Shown in pieces: positions 42,337-51,626 of a stretch of DNA of 64,000 bases. The notes below the pieces were generated by a model, which worked only from the letters and a program-made list of their open reading frames with translations, had not been told where the DNA came from and did not search any database. A program made the translations under genes and the position numbers. Origin of the DNA: an uncultured Eremococcus sp. (GTDB lineage Bacteria; Bacillota; Bacilli; Lactobacillales; Aerococcaceae); the NCBI GenBank assembly GCA_943914835.1, contig CALUDO010000006.1, positions 1-64,000 of the forward strand, written 5' to 3'. Positions within the stretch are counted from its first letter, which is position 1, and every line of letters begins with the position of its first letter.

Positions 42337-42364
42337 TTAAAATAAACTTCTTTTTTGCTATAAT
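42337..42364 (+). promoter_or_regulatory. Promoter of the pcrA-ligA-camS-gatCAB run
   Basis: TTAAAA (42337-42342), a 16-base spacer and an extended TGC-TATAAT (-10 at 42359-42364). Confidence 0.6.
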
Positions 42365-42421
42365 AAGGGATGTCATAAATGACCTGTCAACTTGAAAACC
42401 ATTGAATGGGGGAATGAGGCA

Positions 42422-44734
42422 ATGACAGATCTAACCAATAATATTGAAGGATTAAATGATAAACAGAAACAAGCAGTCCTGACGACAGAGGGCCCAGTTC
42501 TGATTGCTGCCGGTGCGGGGAGTGGTAAGACACGGGTTCTGACGCATCGGATTGCTTATTTGATTGACCATGAGCAGGTGCGCCCCTGGAACATTCTTGC
42601 CATTACCTTTACTAATAAGGCGGCCCGGGAGATGCGGGACAGGGTGACGGCCCTAGTGGGCCCTGAAGCGGAGAGTATTTGGGTGTCGACCTTCCATGCT
42701 ATGTGTGTCCGCATCCTACGTCGGGAAGCTGATAAGGTGGGGTACGATCCAAACTTCTCTATCATTGACCAGGGTGAACAAAAGACTCTGATGAAGCAGA
42801 TTCTTAAAGACTTAAATCTGGATTCGAGTCGCTTTAACTACAAGGATTTCTTATATGTTATTGACCAGGCAAAGAATTCCGGAGAAATGCCTGGAGACTT
42901 CGACCAAAATCATACTGGGTATATTGAAGATATTCAAGCTCAAGTTTATAAGGCTTATCAGAAAGCACTTCGCCAGAATAATGCTATGGACTTTAATGAC
43001 TTGATTCTTTTGACCGTCCGTCTATTACAAGAATATCCTCAAGTTCAAGCCTTCTATCAAAAGAAATTTCAATACATCCATGTCGATGAATACCAAGACA
43101 CTAACCAGAGTCAATACCTCTTGGTTCAACTCTTGACTGGCCCCCAAGAAAATATTTGCGTGGTGGGGGATGCAGACCAAAGTATATATGGCTGGCGGGG
43201 AGCAAACATGGAGAATATTTTAAATTTTGAGCATGATTTCCCCTCAGCTAAGATTATTTTCTTGGAACAGAATTACCGGTCAACCCAGACCATCCTTAAG
43301 GCGGCCAACAGTGTGATTGCGAATAATAAAGCTCGTCAGGCCAAGGAATTGTGGTCGGACAAGGCCCAGGGAAATAAGGTCAGCTTCCACATCGCTAATA
43401 ATGATACAGAAGAAGCGCGTTATGTCATTCATCAAATACAAGACCTTCAAGCTAAGCAGGGAGTTAGTCATAAGGACTTTGCGGTACTTTACCGAACTCA
43501 AGCCCAGTCACGTAGCTTGGAAGACCAGCTTTTGAAAGCTAATCTTCCTTATCGAATCATTGGCGGTTTGAAGTTCTATTCGCGTAAAGAAATTCAAGAC
43601 ACCCTGGCCTACCTACGCTTGATTGATAATCCTAAGGATAATCTAGCCTTTAGTCGCATCGTTAATGTGCCTAAACGAGGGATCGGTCAAGTCAGTCTGG
43701 AGAAGTTAGGTGGCTTTGCAGATGGCATGGGGTATTCATGGTACGAAGCTATTGATTATTTAAATCAATCCAAGCTATCTCAGCGAACACAGAACAAATT
43801 TACTCAGTTTAAAGCAATGATAGACCAGCTCCGTCAACAAGCACATTTCTTACCGGTGACAGACTTGGTTGAGGAAGTATGGAATAAAACAGGTTATATA
43901 CAAGCCTTGAAGGAAAGGAAAGACTTAGAATCTCTTAACCGTATCGAAAACCTAGAGGAGTTCGCCTCTGTGACCAAGCAGTTCGATGAGGAAGACCAGT
44001 CCATGCGGATGGAGACAGATCCTGATATGGTTAAATCAGCCAATGACCATAATTCAGAGGATTTAGATCCTGGTCAGCTCTTGACAATCTTCTTACAAGA
44101 TCTCTCTTTAGTAACTGATCAAGAAGAGGATGAAGACCCAGATAAGGTGACTCTGATGACCCTACATGCGGCCAAGGGTTTGGAATTCCCTTATGTTTTC
44201 ATGGTAGGAATGGAGGAAGGTCTCTTCCCCTTGAGGCGGGCGAGTGAAGACGATGCTGAATTAGAAGAAGAGCGGCGTCTGGCCTATGTAGGTATGACGC
44301 GGGCTGAGGAGGCCCTTTACCTATCTGCATCAGCCAACCGCCTCCTCTATGGAAATTATCAACGTAATCTTCCCTCTCGTTTTGTGGATGAAATTGACCC
44401 TGACTTATTGAAACGAAATCAGGAAGTAGGGGGTGGCGGATTAAATCCTTCCTTCACATCGCCAAGGTCAAGTCTAGGAAGTCTCAATCGGTCTTCTAGA
44501 AAAACCACTAACAGAAGACAAGCCCACCGATCACAGGTTAAACCTGCGGCTCAATCGAGTCCAGTTCAGTGGAAGGTAGGGGACCTGGTTAACCACAAAT
44601 TATGGGGTATTGGACGAATTGTTTCCATGAAAGAAAAGGGTCAGGATACAACCCTATCGATTGCTTTCGAGTCTCAAGGTATCAAACATTTGGTGGTTTC
44701 CTTCGCACCTATTAGCAAAATGGATGCGGAATAG
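42422..44734 (+). CDS. pcrA: DNA helicase PcrA
   Basis: A 770-residue superfamily 1A helicase. Motifs: Walker A AAGAGSGKTRVLTHRIAY (about 33-50), the Walker B segment with DEYQDTNQ (about 222), GDADQSIYGWRGA, EQNYRS, and the C-terminal VTLMTLHAAKGLEFPYVF and RRLAYVGMTRAEE. The C-terminal tail carries the conserved RNA-polymerase-binding fold. PcrA acts in repair, rolling-circle replication and removal of stalled polymerase. The start at ATG 42422 (MTDLTNN) fits the family; a longer frame has no support. Confidence 0.96.
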   Translation: MTDLTNNIEGLNDKQKQAVLTTEGPVLIAAGAGSGKTRVLTHRIAYLIDHEQVRPWNILAITFTNKAAREMRDRVTALVGPEAESIWVSTFHAMCVRILRREADKVGYDPNFSIIDQGEQKTLMKQILKDLNLDSSRFNYKDFLYVIDQAKNSGEMPGDFDQNHTGYIEDIQAQVYKAYQKALRQNNAMDFNDLILLTVRLLQEYPQVQAFYQKKFQYIHVDEYQDTNQSQYLLVQLLTGPQENICVVGDADQSIYGWRGANMENILNFEHDFPSAKIIFLEQNYRSTQTILKAANSVIANNKARQAKELWSDKAQGNKVSFHIANNDTEEARYVIHQIQDLQAKQGVSHKDFAVLYRTQAQSRSLEDQLLKANLPYRIIGGLKFYSRKEIQDTLAYLRLIDNPKDNLAFSRIVNVPKRGIGQVSLEKLGGFADGMGYSWYEAIDYLNQSKLSQRTQNKFTQFKAMIDQLRQQAHFLPVTDLVEEVWNKTGYIQALKERKDLESLNRIENLEEFASVTKQFDEEDQSMRMETDPDMVKSANDHNSEDLDPGQLLTIFLQDLSLVTDQEEDEDPDKVTLMTLHAAKGLEFPYVFMVGMEEGLFPLRRASEDDAELEEERRLAYVGMTRAEEALYLSASANRLLYGNYQRNLPSRFVDEIDPDLLKRNQEVGGGGLNPSFTSPRSSLGSLNRSSRKTTNRRQAHRSQVKPAAQSSPVQWKVGDLVNHKLWGIGRIVSMKEKGQDTTLSIAFESQGIKHLVVSFAPISKMDAE

Positions 44735-44805
44735 ATCGGAAAATTTATTGATAGGATTATGTTCTGCTGAACCTTTATAACAAGATTCTGTAAGGAGGAA
44801 AGCGC

Positions 44806-46836
44806 ATGGATCGTTCTTTAGAAGATATGACCTACCAAGACCTAGAAGATTTGAAAGCTCGACTTAATGATTATGCTTATGCTTACTATGTGTTGGATGA
44901 ACCTAAGGTAGAAGATCAAGAATATGATCGCCTTTATAGGCTTTTAGAATCACTGGAGTCCCTTCATCCAGACTGGATAGGGGAAGACTCCCCTACCCAG
45001 CGGATTGGAGACCGATTGCTGGAAGGCTTTGATAAAGTGACCCACCGCGAACCCATGTATAGCTTGGCTAATGCTTTTAACGAGGGGGAAGTGGCTGACT
45101 TTATTGACCGAGTGGAGAAAGGGGCTGGGTCCTCTTTAACCTTTATGTGTGAATGTAAAATTGATGGATTGGCTATTGCCTTGACTTATCAAGATGGCCA
45201 GTTAATTAGAGGGGCCAGTCGCGGAGATGGACAGGTGGGAGAGGATATTACCCTCAATCTACGGACAATTAAGTCGGTTCCCCTTCGCTTACGTGAGCCG
45301 ATTGATTTAGAGGTGCGTGGAGAGGCTTATATGCCCAAGGCTGTCTTTAAAGAATTGAATGAATTGCGGGACCAGAAAGGACAGGTTCCTTTTGCCAATC
45401 CTCGCAATGCGGCTGCAGGGGGCTTGAGACAAATTGACCCCAGAAAGGCAGCCGACCGTCATTTAAATGTCTTTCTTTACAGTGCGGTGATTAATGATGA
45501 CTTTAATGTAGAAAGCCAGGCGAATCTGTTCGACCGCCTCCAAGACCTCGGCTTGCGTACGAATCCCTTCCGTAAATTATGCCATAGTCGGCAGGAAGTC
45601 ATGGATTATATTGAAGAGGTCGGCCGAAAGCGTAATGACCTTCCTTATGAAATTGATGGCGTCGTGATTAAAGTGAACCAGGTGAGCCAGCAAAAAGCCT
45701 TGGGTTATACTGTTAAAGCGCCTCGCTGGGCCATTGCTTATAAGTTCAAGGCTGAAGTGGCTGAAACTACCCTCAAGGAAGTAGAATGGACTGTAGGCAG
45801 AACAGGAGTGGTGACCCCTACAGCAGTCATGGACCCTGTCTTTCTGGCAGGAAGTCAGGTCAAGCGAGCCAGCCTACACAATGTGGATTTAATTGAGAAT
45901 CTGGACCTTCGACTGGGTGATAGGGTCATGATTCATAAGGCAGGAGATATTATCCCTGAAATATTGGAAGTCATGATAGACCAAAGACCAGCCCAGGCTA
46001 ATCCCTTGGCTATACCTGATCGGTGTCCGGTTTGTCAACAAGCTCTGGAGCGTTTTGACGGCGAGGTGGCTTTGAGGTGTACCAATCCTCTTTGTCCTGC
46101 CCAGCAACTCGCTCAAATATCTCACTTTACCTCAAGGAATGCTATGAATATTTTAGGTCTGGGTGAGAAGCTTATCAAGCAACTCTTAGATAAGAACCTG
46201 ATTGAAAATGTGGCTGACTTATATCGTTTGTCTAAAGAAGATTTTCTTAGTTTGGACAAAACTAAGGAGAAGTCTGCTCAAAATTATTATCAAGCAATTC
46301 AAGCTTCTAAGACCCAATCTCTAGACCGTCTACTCTTTGGTTTAGGTATCCGTCATGTAGGAGCTAAGGCTGCCCGTTTGATCGCGGAGAAATTCCAAAA
46401 TATCCACCAGCTAAGTCGAGCCAGTCTGGAAGATTTAACCGAAATCGATGGCGTCGGACCCATGATTGCTGAATCGCTCTTGGCCTACTTCGATAATAAA
46501 GACAGCCAAGTCTTATTAAAGGAATTGGAGGATCTGGGGCTCAATATGACTTATCAAGCTCCTAGTCTAAGGCAAGGACCTCAGACAAAGGATGAAGATA
46601 ATTTTTGGTCTGGAAAAACAGTTGTCTTAACTGGTACAATGGATAAGTATACACGGAGTCAGGCCAAGGACCTCTTACAAGCCTATGGGGCTAAGGTTAC
46701 TGGATCGGTTTCTAAGAATACGGATATCTTAGTGGCCGGGGAGGCTGCTGGAAGTAAATTGACCAAGGCTCAGAAGTTAGAAGTGAAGGTCATGGATGAG
46801 ACAGAATTTTTACAAAAAATTGAAGATGGAAAGTGA
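44806..46836 (+). CDS. ligA: NAD-dependent DNA ligase
   Basis: A 676-residue ligase. The adenylation Lys lies in CECKIDGLAIAL. The zinc finger (CPVCQQAL...CTNPLCPAQ), four helix-hairpin-helix motifs and a BRCT domain at the C-terminus (about 595-676, KTVVLTGTMD) are all present, in the usual order and length. It seals nicks in replication and repair. TAAGGAGG lies before ATG 44806. The final bases overlap a possible GTG start of camS. Confidence 0.97.
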   Translation: MDRSLEDMTYQDLEDLKARLNDYAYAYYVLDEPKVEDQEYDRLYRLLESLESLHPDWIGEDSPTQRIGDRLLEGFDKVTHREPMYSLANAFNEGEVADFIDRVEKGAGSSLTFMCECKIDGLAIALTYQDGQLIRGASRGDGQVGEDITLNLRTIKSVPLRLREPIDLEVRGEAYMPKAVFKELNELRDQKGQVPFANPRNAAAGGLRQIDPRKAADRHLNVFLYSAVINDDFNVESQANLFDRLQDLGLRTNPFRKLCHSRQEVMDYIEEVGRKRNDLPYEIDGVVIKVNQVSQQKALGYTVKAPRWAIAYKFKAEVAETTLKEVEWTVGRTGVVTPTAVMDPVFLAGSQVKRASLHNVDLIENLDLRLGDRVMIHKAGDIIPEILEVMIDQRPAQANPLAIPDRCPVCQQALERFDGEVALRCTNPLCPAQQLAQISHFTSRNAMNILGLGEKLIKQLLDKNLIENVADLYRLSKEDFLSLDKTKEKSAQNYYQAIQASKTQSLDRLLFGLGIRHVGAKAARLIAEKFQNIHQLSRASLEDLTEIDGVGPMIAESLLAYFDNKDSQVLLKELEDLGLNMTYQAPSLRQGPQTKDEDNFWSGKTVVLTGTMDKYTRSQAKDLLQAYGAKVTGSVSKNTDILVAGEAAGSKLTKAQKLEVKVMDETEFLQKIEDGK

Positions 46837-46844
46837 GTCAAAGT

Positions 46845-48110
46845 ATGTGTAAATCATTGCGAATTATGTCCCTCTTTGTGGTCCTGACCACTGTTTTGAG
46901 TGGATGTATTAATAATTTAGATGACCAAACTAAGGAAGAAGAATCTCTAGCACCGGATGAGGTGACCGTTCAAACAACAAATAATCAGATTTCAGACCAA
47001 TATTATCGGGCTGTGATTACAGATGGGAAATATAAATTGGCGGCATCCGCTTCTGCTAATACCAATCTTCATTCTTCAAAGAATATAAAAGGGTTTGAAG
47101 AGGGTTTGATGCGGATTTCTAAGTCCATCTTTCCAACTGACCAATATTTCCTTCAAGAAGGCCAGTTAATTGATGAAGCGACCATGACTTCTTGGGTGGG
47201 ACGGGAATCAGAAGATAATAGTGAAGGTTTGAACCCAGCCCTACCAAATAATGAAGAAGTTGAAGAAGTAGATTCTTCTGAATCAAGAGATCCAGCAGAT
47301 GATCCTGAAAATGGGGATGAGTCTCAAGAATCAGGAGAGTCAGGAGAATCACAAGAAGAAACTGCTAGTGCTGATGAGAATCAGACGGTTGTTGATTCTC
47401 CAATTCCCCCAATCTATCTCAATCAAATCATGGAGAAGAATATCATGGTAGAAGAAGGAGATTCTTATCGTTTAGCTGGGGTTGTTCTGGGCTTATCTAT
47501 GAATTCTGAATATCAATACACGGATAGTCATGGGACAGTTTATAAGGAAGAAATTTCTGTGGGTGAGATGAGGGAACGCGGCAAGCAATATGCCAATATT
47601 ATAGTAGGGCGCTTGCGGAACACTGAGGAATTGCGGTCTGTTCCAATTGTAGTTGGTATTTATAGTTCAGCACCCAATGAAGATAATATTGCCGGGACTT
47701 ATGTCATGGATGGAATTTCTAGAGAAGGCAACTCAGTTTCAGAATGGGCAGAACATAATGAATACCGAGTGGCTTTACCTGCTTTGGATGAAGATAGCCA
47801 ATCTGATAAATATACCTATTTCGATAACTTCTCCAATGATATTCGTAATTTCTTTCCTAATTTAAACGGTATTTCGGGAGATGCCCTCTATATTAATGAT
47901 GGCTTGGCCCAATTAAATATTGAAATTGTTAGTCAGTTCTTCCAAGAAACAGAGATTACGGCTCTGACTCAATATGTGAATGATGTGGCTTCTCGCCAAC
48001 TCCCTGAGGGGGTTCCCATTGAAATCAAGATATCATCTGTTTCAGGAGTAGAAGCTTACCTGACACGTTCAGGAGACAAGGGGCAATTTCAGGTTCATAT
48101 TTTTAACTAA
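46845..48110 (+). CDS. CamS-family sex pheromone lipoprotein
   Basis: A 421-residue lipoprotein. The signal peptide ends in the lipobox VLSGC, so the mature protein is lipid-anchored. A low-complexity Glu/Ser-rich stretch lies at about 130-175. The C-terminal part (YTYFDNFSNDIRNFFPN, TALTQYVND) matches CamS/enterococcal pheromone precursor family proteins, in which the signal peptide may release a short peptide pheromone. The start is uncertain: GTG 46833 and ATG 46845 are in frame; the latter is given because a weak GTGAG lies 7 bases upstream. The gene lies between ligA and gatC, as in many Firmicutes. Confidence 0.85.
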   Translation: MCKSLRIMSLFVVLTTVLSGCINNLDDQTKEEESLAPDEVTVQTTNNQISDQYYRAVITDGKYKLAASASANTNLHSSKNIKGFEEGLMRISKSIFPTDQYFLQEGQLIDEATMTSWVGRESEDNSEGLNPALPNNEEVEEVDSSESRDPADDPENGDESQESGESGESQEETASADENQTVVDSPIPPIYLNQIMEKNIMVEEGDSYRLAGVVLGLSMNSEYQYTDSHGTVYKEEISVGEMRERGKQYANIIVGRLRNTEELRSVPIVVGIYSSAPNEDNIAGTYVMDGISREGNSVSEWAEHNEYRVALPALDEDSQSDKYTYFDNFSNDIRNFFPNLNGISGDALYINDGLAQLNIEIVSQFFQETEITALTQYVNDVASRQLPEGVPIEIKISSVSGVEAYLTRSGDKGQFQVHIFN

Positions 48111-48137
48111 GGATGAATTTAATAAAGGAGTGACAAG

Positions 48138-48434
48138 ATGCTAGGAATAGAGAATTTTGAACGGGTCGTTACTTTGGCCAAACTAGATTTTGATGAGAAA
48201 GAATTCCCAGCTTTTGAAGCTGAGATTAATGAAATTATTAATTTGGTGCAAGAATTGCAAGAGGTGGATACTCAAGGGGTAGAACCTACATATTTCGGTA
48301 ATGATTTAAGGAATGTTTACCGGGAAGACCAGGCTCACTCTGAAAATAAACAGCAAGCCTTCTTGAAAAATAGTCCAAGCTCACAGGACGGTTTCATTCA
48401 AGTCCCAGCCATTATTGAAAGTGAGGGGGAATAA
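48138..48434 (+). CDS. gatC: Glu-tRNA(Gln)/Asp-tRNA(Asn) amidotransferase subunit C
   Basis: A 98-residue subunit that stabilises GatA. The conserved ENFERVVTLAKLDFDE start is visible, and the length is normal. The three gat genes form a tight operon: gatC stop and gatA start are 1 base apart. Confidence 0.95.
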   Translation: MLGIENFERVVTLAKLDFDEKEFPAFEAEINEIINLVQELQEVDTQGVEPTYFGNDLRNVYREDQAHSENKQQAFLKNSPSSQDGFIQVPAIIESEGE

Positions 48435-48435
48435 A

Positions 48436-49908
48436 ATGACTCAGTTTGCAACAAGTATTATTGGAATAAAAGAAGACTTAGCTGCTGGTAAATATACATC
48501 AGTTGACTTGGTGGAAGACTTCTATCAACGGATTGATCGTTTAGACCAGGAGATTCATGGGTATATTACCCTGAATAAGGAGGAAGCTATAAAAGCAGCC
48601 CAAGCAGCTGACCAAGCTGGTTATGGTCCGGATTCTCCTAAGCTAAATGGAGTCCCCTTGGCTATTAAGGATAATATCTTAACCGAAGATCTAAAAACGA
48701 CAGCGGCCAGCAAGATGCTAGAAAATTTCATCCCTACTTATGATGCGAGTGTTGTCAAGAAATTAAAAGAGGCCGGAGCAGTGATTCTAGGTAAAGTGAA
48801 TATGGATGAATTCGCCATGGGTGGGTCTAGCGAAACATCTTATTTTGGCCCCAGTCATAATCCATGGGACTTGGACCGAGTTCCAGGTGGGTCCTCTGGA
48901 GGTTCTGCAGCTGTTGTCGCAAGTCATCAAGCGGCTGGGTCACTTGGAACAGATACTGGGGGGAGCGTGAGAAACCCCGCTTCCTTTAATGGATTGGTAG
49001 GAATGAAGCCAAGTTATGGGACTGTTTCTCGCCTTGGCGTCATTTCATTTGGATCTAGTTTAGACCAAGTAGGTCCCCTGACGCATACTGTAGCAGACAA
49101 TGCTCTCTTATTAGAAGTCATTGCTGGAAATGATCCAGGGGACTCAACCTCTCTTCCAGAAACTGAATATGACTTCTCTAGCAAGTTGGGCCAACCCTTA
49201 CAGGGAATGAAGATCGCTTTCCCTAAAGAATACAAGTCCGACCGGATTGCTCCAGATATTCGTCAAAGCATGGAAGATGCGGCGGCTTTCTTTGAAAGTC
49301 AGGGAGCTAGCGTTGAAGAAGTAACCCTGCCGCACTCCAAGTATGGGATTAATGTTTATTATATTATTGCCTCTTCTGAGGCCTCTTCTAATCTTCAACG
49401 GTATGACGGAATTCGTTATGGGTATCGGTCAGAATCTGCTCAAACTCTGGAAGAAGTCTATGTTCAAAGCCGGAGTCAAGGCTTTGGGGATGAGGTTAAA
49501 CGACGGATTATTCTAGGAACTTATAGCTTGAGTGCGGGAGCCTTTGATCTCTACTTTAAGAAGGCTGCTCAAGTGCGCAGCTTGATTCGTGAAGACTTCC
49601 AAAAAGTCTTTGCAGATTATGACCTTATTATGGGACCAACGACTATTTCTACAGCTTTCAAAATTGGTAGCAAGACGGCAGATCCTGTGGAAATGTACCT
49701 GGCCGACCTCTTAACGGTGAATGCTAATTTAACAGGGATGCCTGCCCTATCAATACCAGCAGGCTTTGACCAAGCTGGCCTGCCAATTGGCCTTCAATTG
49801 ATGGGACGTTTCCAAGATGAGGCTACCATTTATCAAGCCGCTTCTGCCTTTGAAGCTGGCCATGATTATGCGCATCAAGTGCCTGAGTTCGTGAAAGGAG
49901 ATCGCTAA
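48436..49908 (+). CDS. gatA: Glu-tRNA(Gln)/Asp-tRNA(Asn) amidotransferase subunit A
   Basis: A 490-residue amidase. The catalytic Ser-cis-Ser-Lys signature is visible: LAIKDNIL, then GGSSGGSAAVVAS, with the nucleophile in TDTGGSVRNPASF. It hydrolyses glutamine and feeds ammonia to GatB. The ribosome site GAGGGGGA is five bases before ATG 48436. The stop overlaps the gatB start by one base. Confidence 0.96.
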   Translation: MTQFATSIIGIKEDLAAGKYTSVDLVEDFYQRIDRLDQEIHGYITLNKEEAIKAAQAADQAGYGPDSPKLNGVPLAIKDNILTEDLKTTAASKMLENFIPTYDASVVKKLKEAGAVILGKVNMDEFAMGGSSETSYFGPSHNPWDLDRVPGGSSGGSAAVVASHQAAGSLGTDTGGSVRNPASFNGLVGMKPSYGTVSRLGVISFGSSLDQVGPLTHTVADNALLLEVIAGNDPGDSTSLPETEYDFSSKLGQPLQGMKIAFPKEYKSDRIAPDIRQSMEDAAAFFESQGASVEEVTLPHSKYGINVYYIIASSEASSNLQRYDGIRYGYRSESAQTLEEVYVQSRSQGFGDEVKRRIILGTYSLSAGAFDLYFKKAAQVRSLIREDFQKVFADYDLIMGPTTISTAFKIGSKTADPVEMYLADLLTVNANLTGMPALSIPAGFDQAGLPIGLQLMGRFQDEATIYQAASAFEAGHDYAHQVPEFVKGDR

Positions 49909-51347
49909 TGAATTTTGAAACAGTCATCGGGCTGGAAGTCCATGTCGAATTAAAAACCCAATCCAAGATTTTCTCGACCTCACCCGCTCATTTTGGGGCA
50001 GAGCCGAACACTAACACTAACGAGAAAGATTGGGCTTACCCAGGGGCACTACCAGTTCTAAATAAAGGAGCTGTGGAGTATGGAATGCGGGCAGCTCTAG
50101 CTTTGAACTGTGAGATTGCCGAAGAAATGCGGTTTGACCGGAAGAATTATTTCTATCCTGATAATCCATCTGCTTATCAAATTTCCCAGAATGATCAACC
50201 GATTGGAACTAATGGATGGATTGAAATTGAAGTCGGTGGCCAAAGTAAGAAAATCCGAATTGAACGGGTCCACTTGGAAGAGGATGCTGGTAAGAATACG
50301 CATGCCAATGATGGTTTCTCTTATGTTGACTTAAATCGGCAGGGAACTCCTTTAATTGAAATCGTTTCTGAAGCTGATATGCGGTCACCAGAAGAGGCCT
50401 ATGCTTACTTGGAAGCCCTGAGAGAAAAGATTCTCTATACAGAAGTATCTGATGTCCGTATGGAAGAAGGGTCACTGCGTTGTGACGCTAATATTTCCTT
50501 GCGTCCTTATGGTCAAGAAGCCTTTGGAACCAAAACAGAGATCAAGAATTTGAACTCTTTTAATTATGTTCGCAAGGGATTGGCCTTTGAAGAAGATCGT
50601 CAAGCTAAAGTGCTTTTATCAGGTGGAAGTATCCAGCAGGAAACCCGTCGTTATGATGAAGCTACCGGTCAAACTATTTTGATGCGGGTCAAGGAAGGAG
50701 CAGCCGATTACCGTTACTTCCCAGAACCGGACCTTCCTCCACTTCATATTGATCGTTCTTGGGTAGACCGGGTTAAAGCTGATTTACCTGAGATGCCGGA
50801 CCAGCGTCGGCGTCGTTATATTAAGGACTTTGACCTTCCTGATTATGATGCTATGGTTCTAACTCAAACTAAGGTCATGTCTGACTTCTTTGACCAAAGT
50901 GTGGCGCTTGGGGCAGATCCTAAACAAGTATCGAATTGGTTGATGGGTGAAGTGTCAGCCTATTTGAATAAACAGCAGGTAACCCTTGACGAGACGCAAT
51001 TAACCCCAGCTAACCTAAGCAAGATGATTGACTTGATTGATCAAGGAACGATTTCATCAAAGATTGGTAAACAGCTCTTCAAGATCCTGGTTACTGAGGG
51101 TGGTGACGCCGAGGCAGTGGTTGAAGAGAGAAATATGGCTCAAATTTCTGATCCAGCTAAGCTTCAACCGATGATTGACCAAGCTATAGCGGATAATCCA
51201 CAATCTCTAGAAGATTACCAAAATGGTAAAGGGCGAGCACTTGGTTTCTTCGTAGGACAAATTATGAAGGCCAGCAAGGGCAAGGCCAATCCCCAAGTGG
51301 TTAACCAGTTGCTGGAAGAAACCCTTCAAAGTTACAGTCAAAATTAA
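49908..51347 (+). CDS. gatB: Glu-tRNA(Gln)/Asp-tRNA(Asn) amidotransferase subunit B
   Basis: A 479-residue subunit that activates Glu-tRNA(Gln). GLEVHVELKTQSKIFS at the N-terminus and the C-terminal GatB/YqeY helical domain (ALGFFVGQIMKASKGKANPQVV) are typical. The operon ends with a terminator at 51369. Confidence 0.97.
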   Translation: MNFETVIGLEVHVELKTQSKIFSTSPAHFGAEPNTNTNEKDWAYPGALPVLNKGAVEYGMRAALALNCEIAEEMRFDRKNYFYPDNPSAYQISQNDQPIGTNGWIEIEVGGQSKKIRIERVHLEEDAGKNTHANDGFSYVDLNRQGTPLIEIVSEADMRSPEEAYAYLEALREKILYTEVSDVRMEEGSLRCDANISLRPYGQEAFGTKTEIKNLNSFNYVRKGLAFEEDRQAKVLLSGGSIQQETRRYDEATGQTILMRVKEGAADYRYFPEPDLPPLHIDRSWVDRVKADLPEMPDQRRRRYIKDFDLPDYDAMVLTQTKVMSDFFDQSVALGADPKQVSNWLMGEVSAYLNKQQVTLDETQLTPANLSKMIDLIDQGTISSKIGKQLFKILVTEGGDAEAVVEERNMAQISDPAKLQPMIDQAIADNPQSLEDYQNGKGRALGFFVGQIMKASKGKANPQVVNQLLEETLQSYSQN

Positions 51348-51368
51348 AAGAAGCTTTAAACTTAAGCT

Positions 51369-51403
51369 AAGTCAGTACTTGTTCCAAGTACTGACTTTTT
51401 ATT
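51369..51403 (+). terminator. Terminator of the gatCAB operon
   Basis: AAGTCAGTACTTG (51369-51381) pairs perfectly with CAAGTACTGACTT (51385-51397) around a 3-base loop, followed by TTTATT. Confidence 0.9.
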
Positions 51404-51626
51404 ATCCAGGAAGGGGATAGGGAGGGGAAACGCTTAATAATTGATGGCTAGGCCTTTTGACAATGACGACTTCAATATATAGGTTTAGACTATGTGGTGA
51501 ATTTAATCCATATTCATATAAATTTCATTGAATTGTTCAAAAAAAAATGATAACGTATATTTACTTTGGTCAACTTATAGAAAATTTAAAGATTTTTTAA
51601 ATAATCCTAAAGAAAGGTTGGGTCTA

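Noticed and set aside
51420..51500. cre-like GGAAACGCTT and TTGACA before the L,D-transpeptidase
   Set aside because: The cre match lacks the TG core and the TTGACA has no -10 at 16-18 bases.
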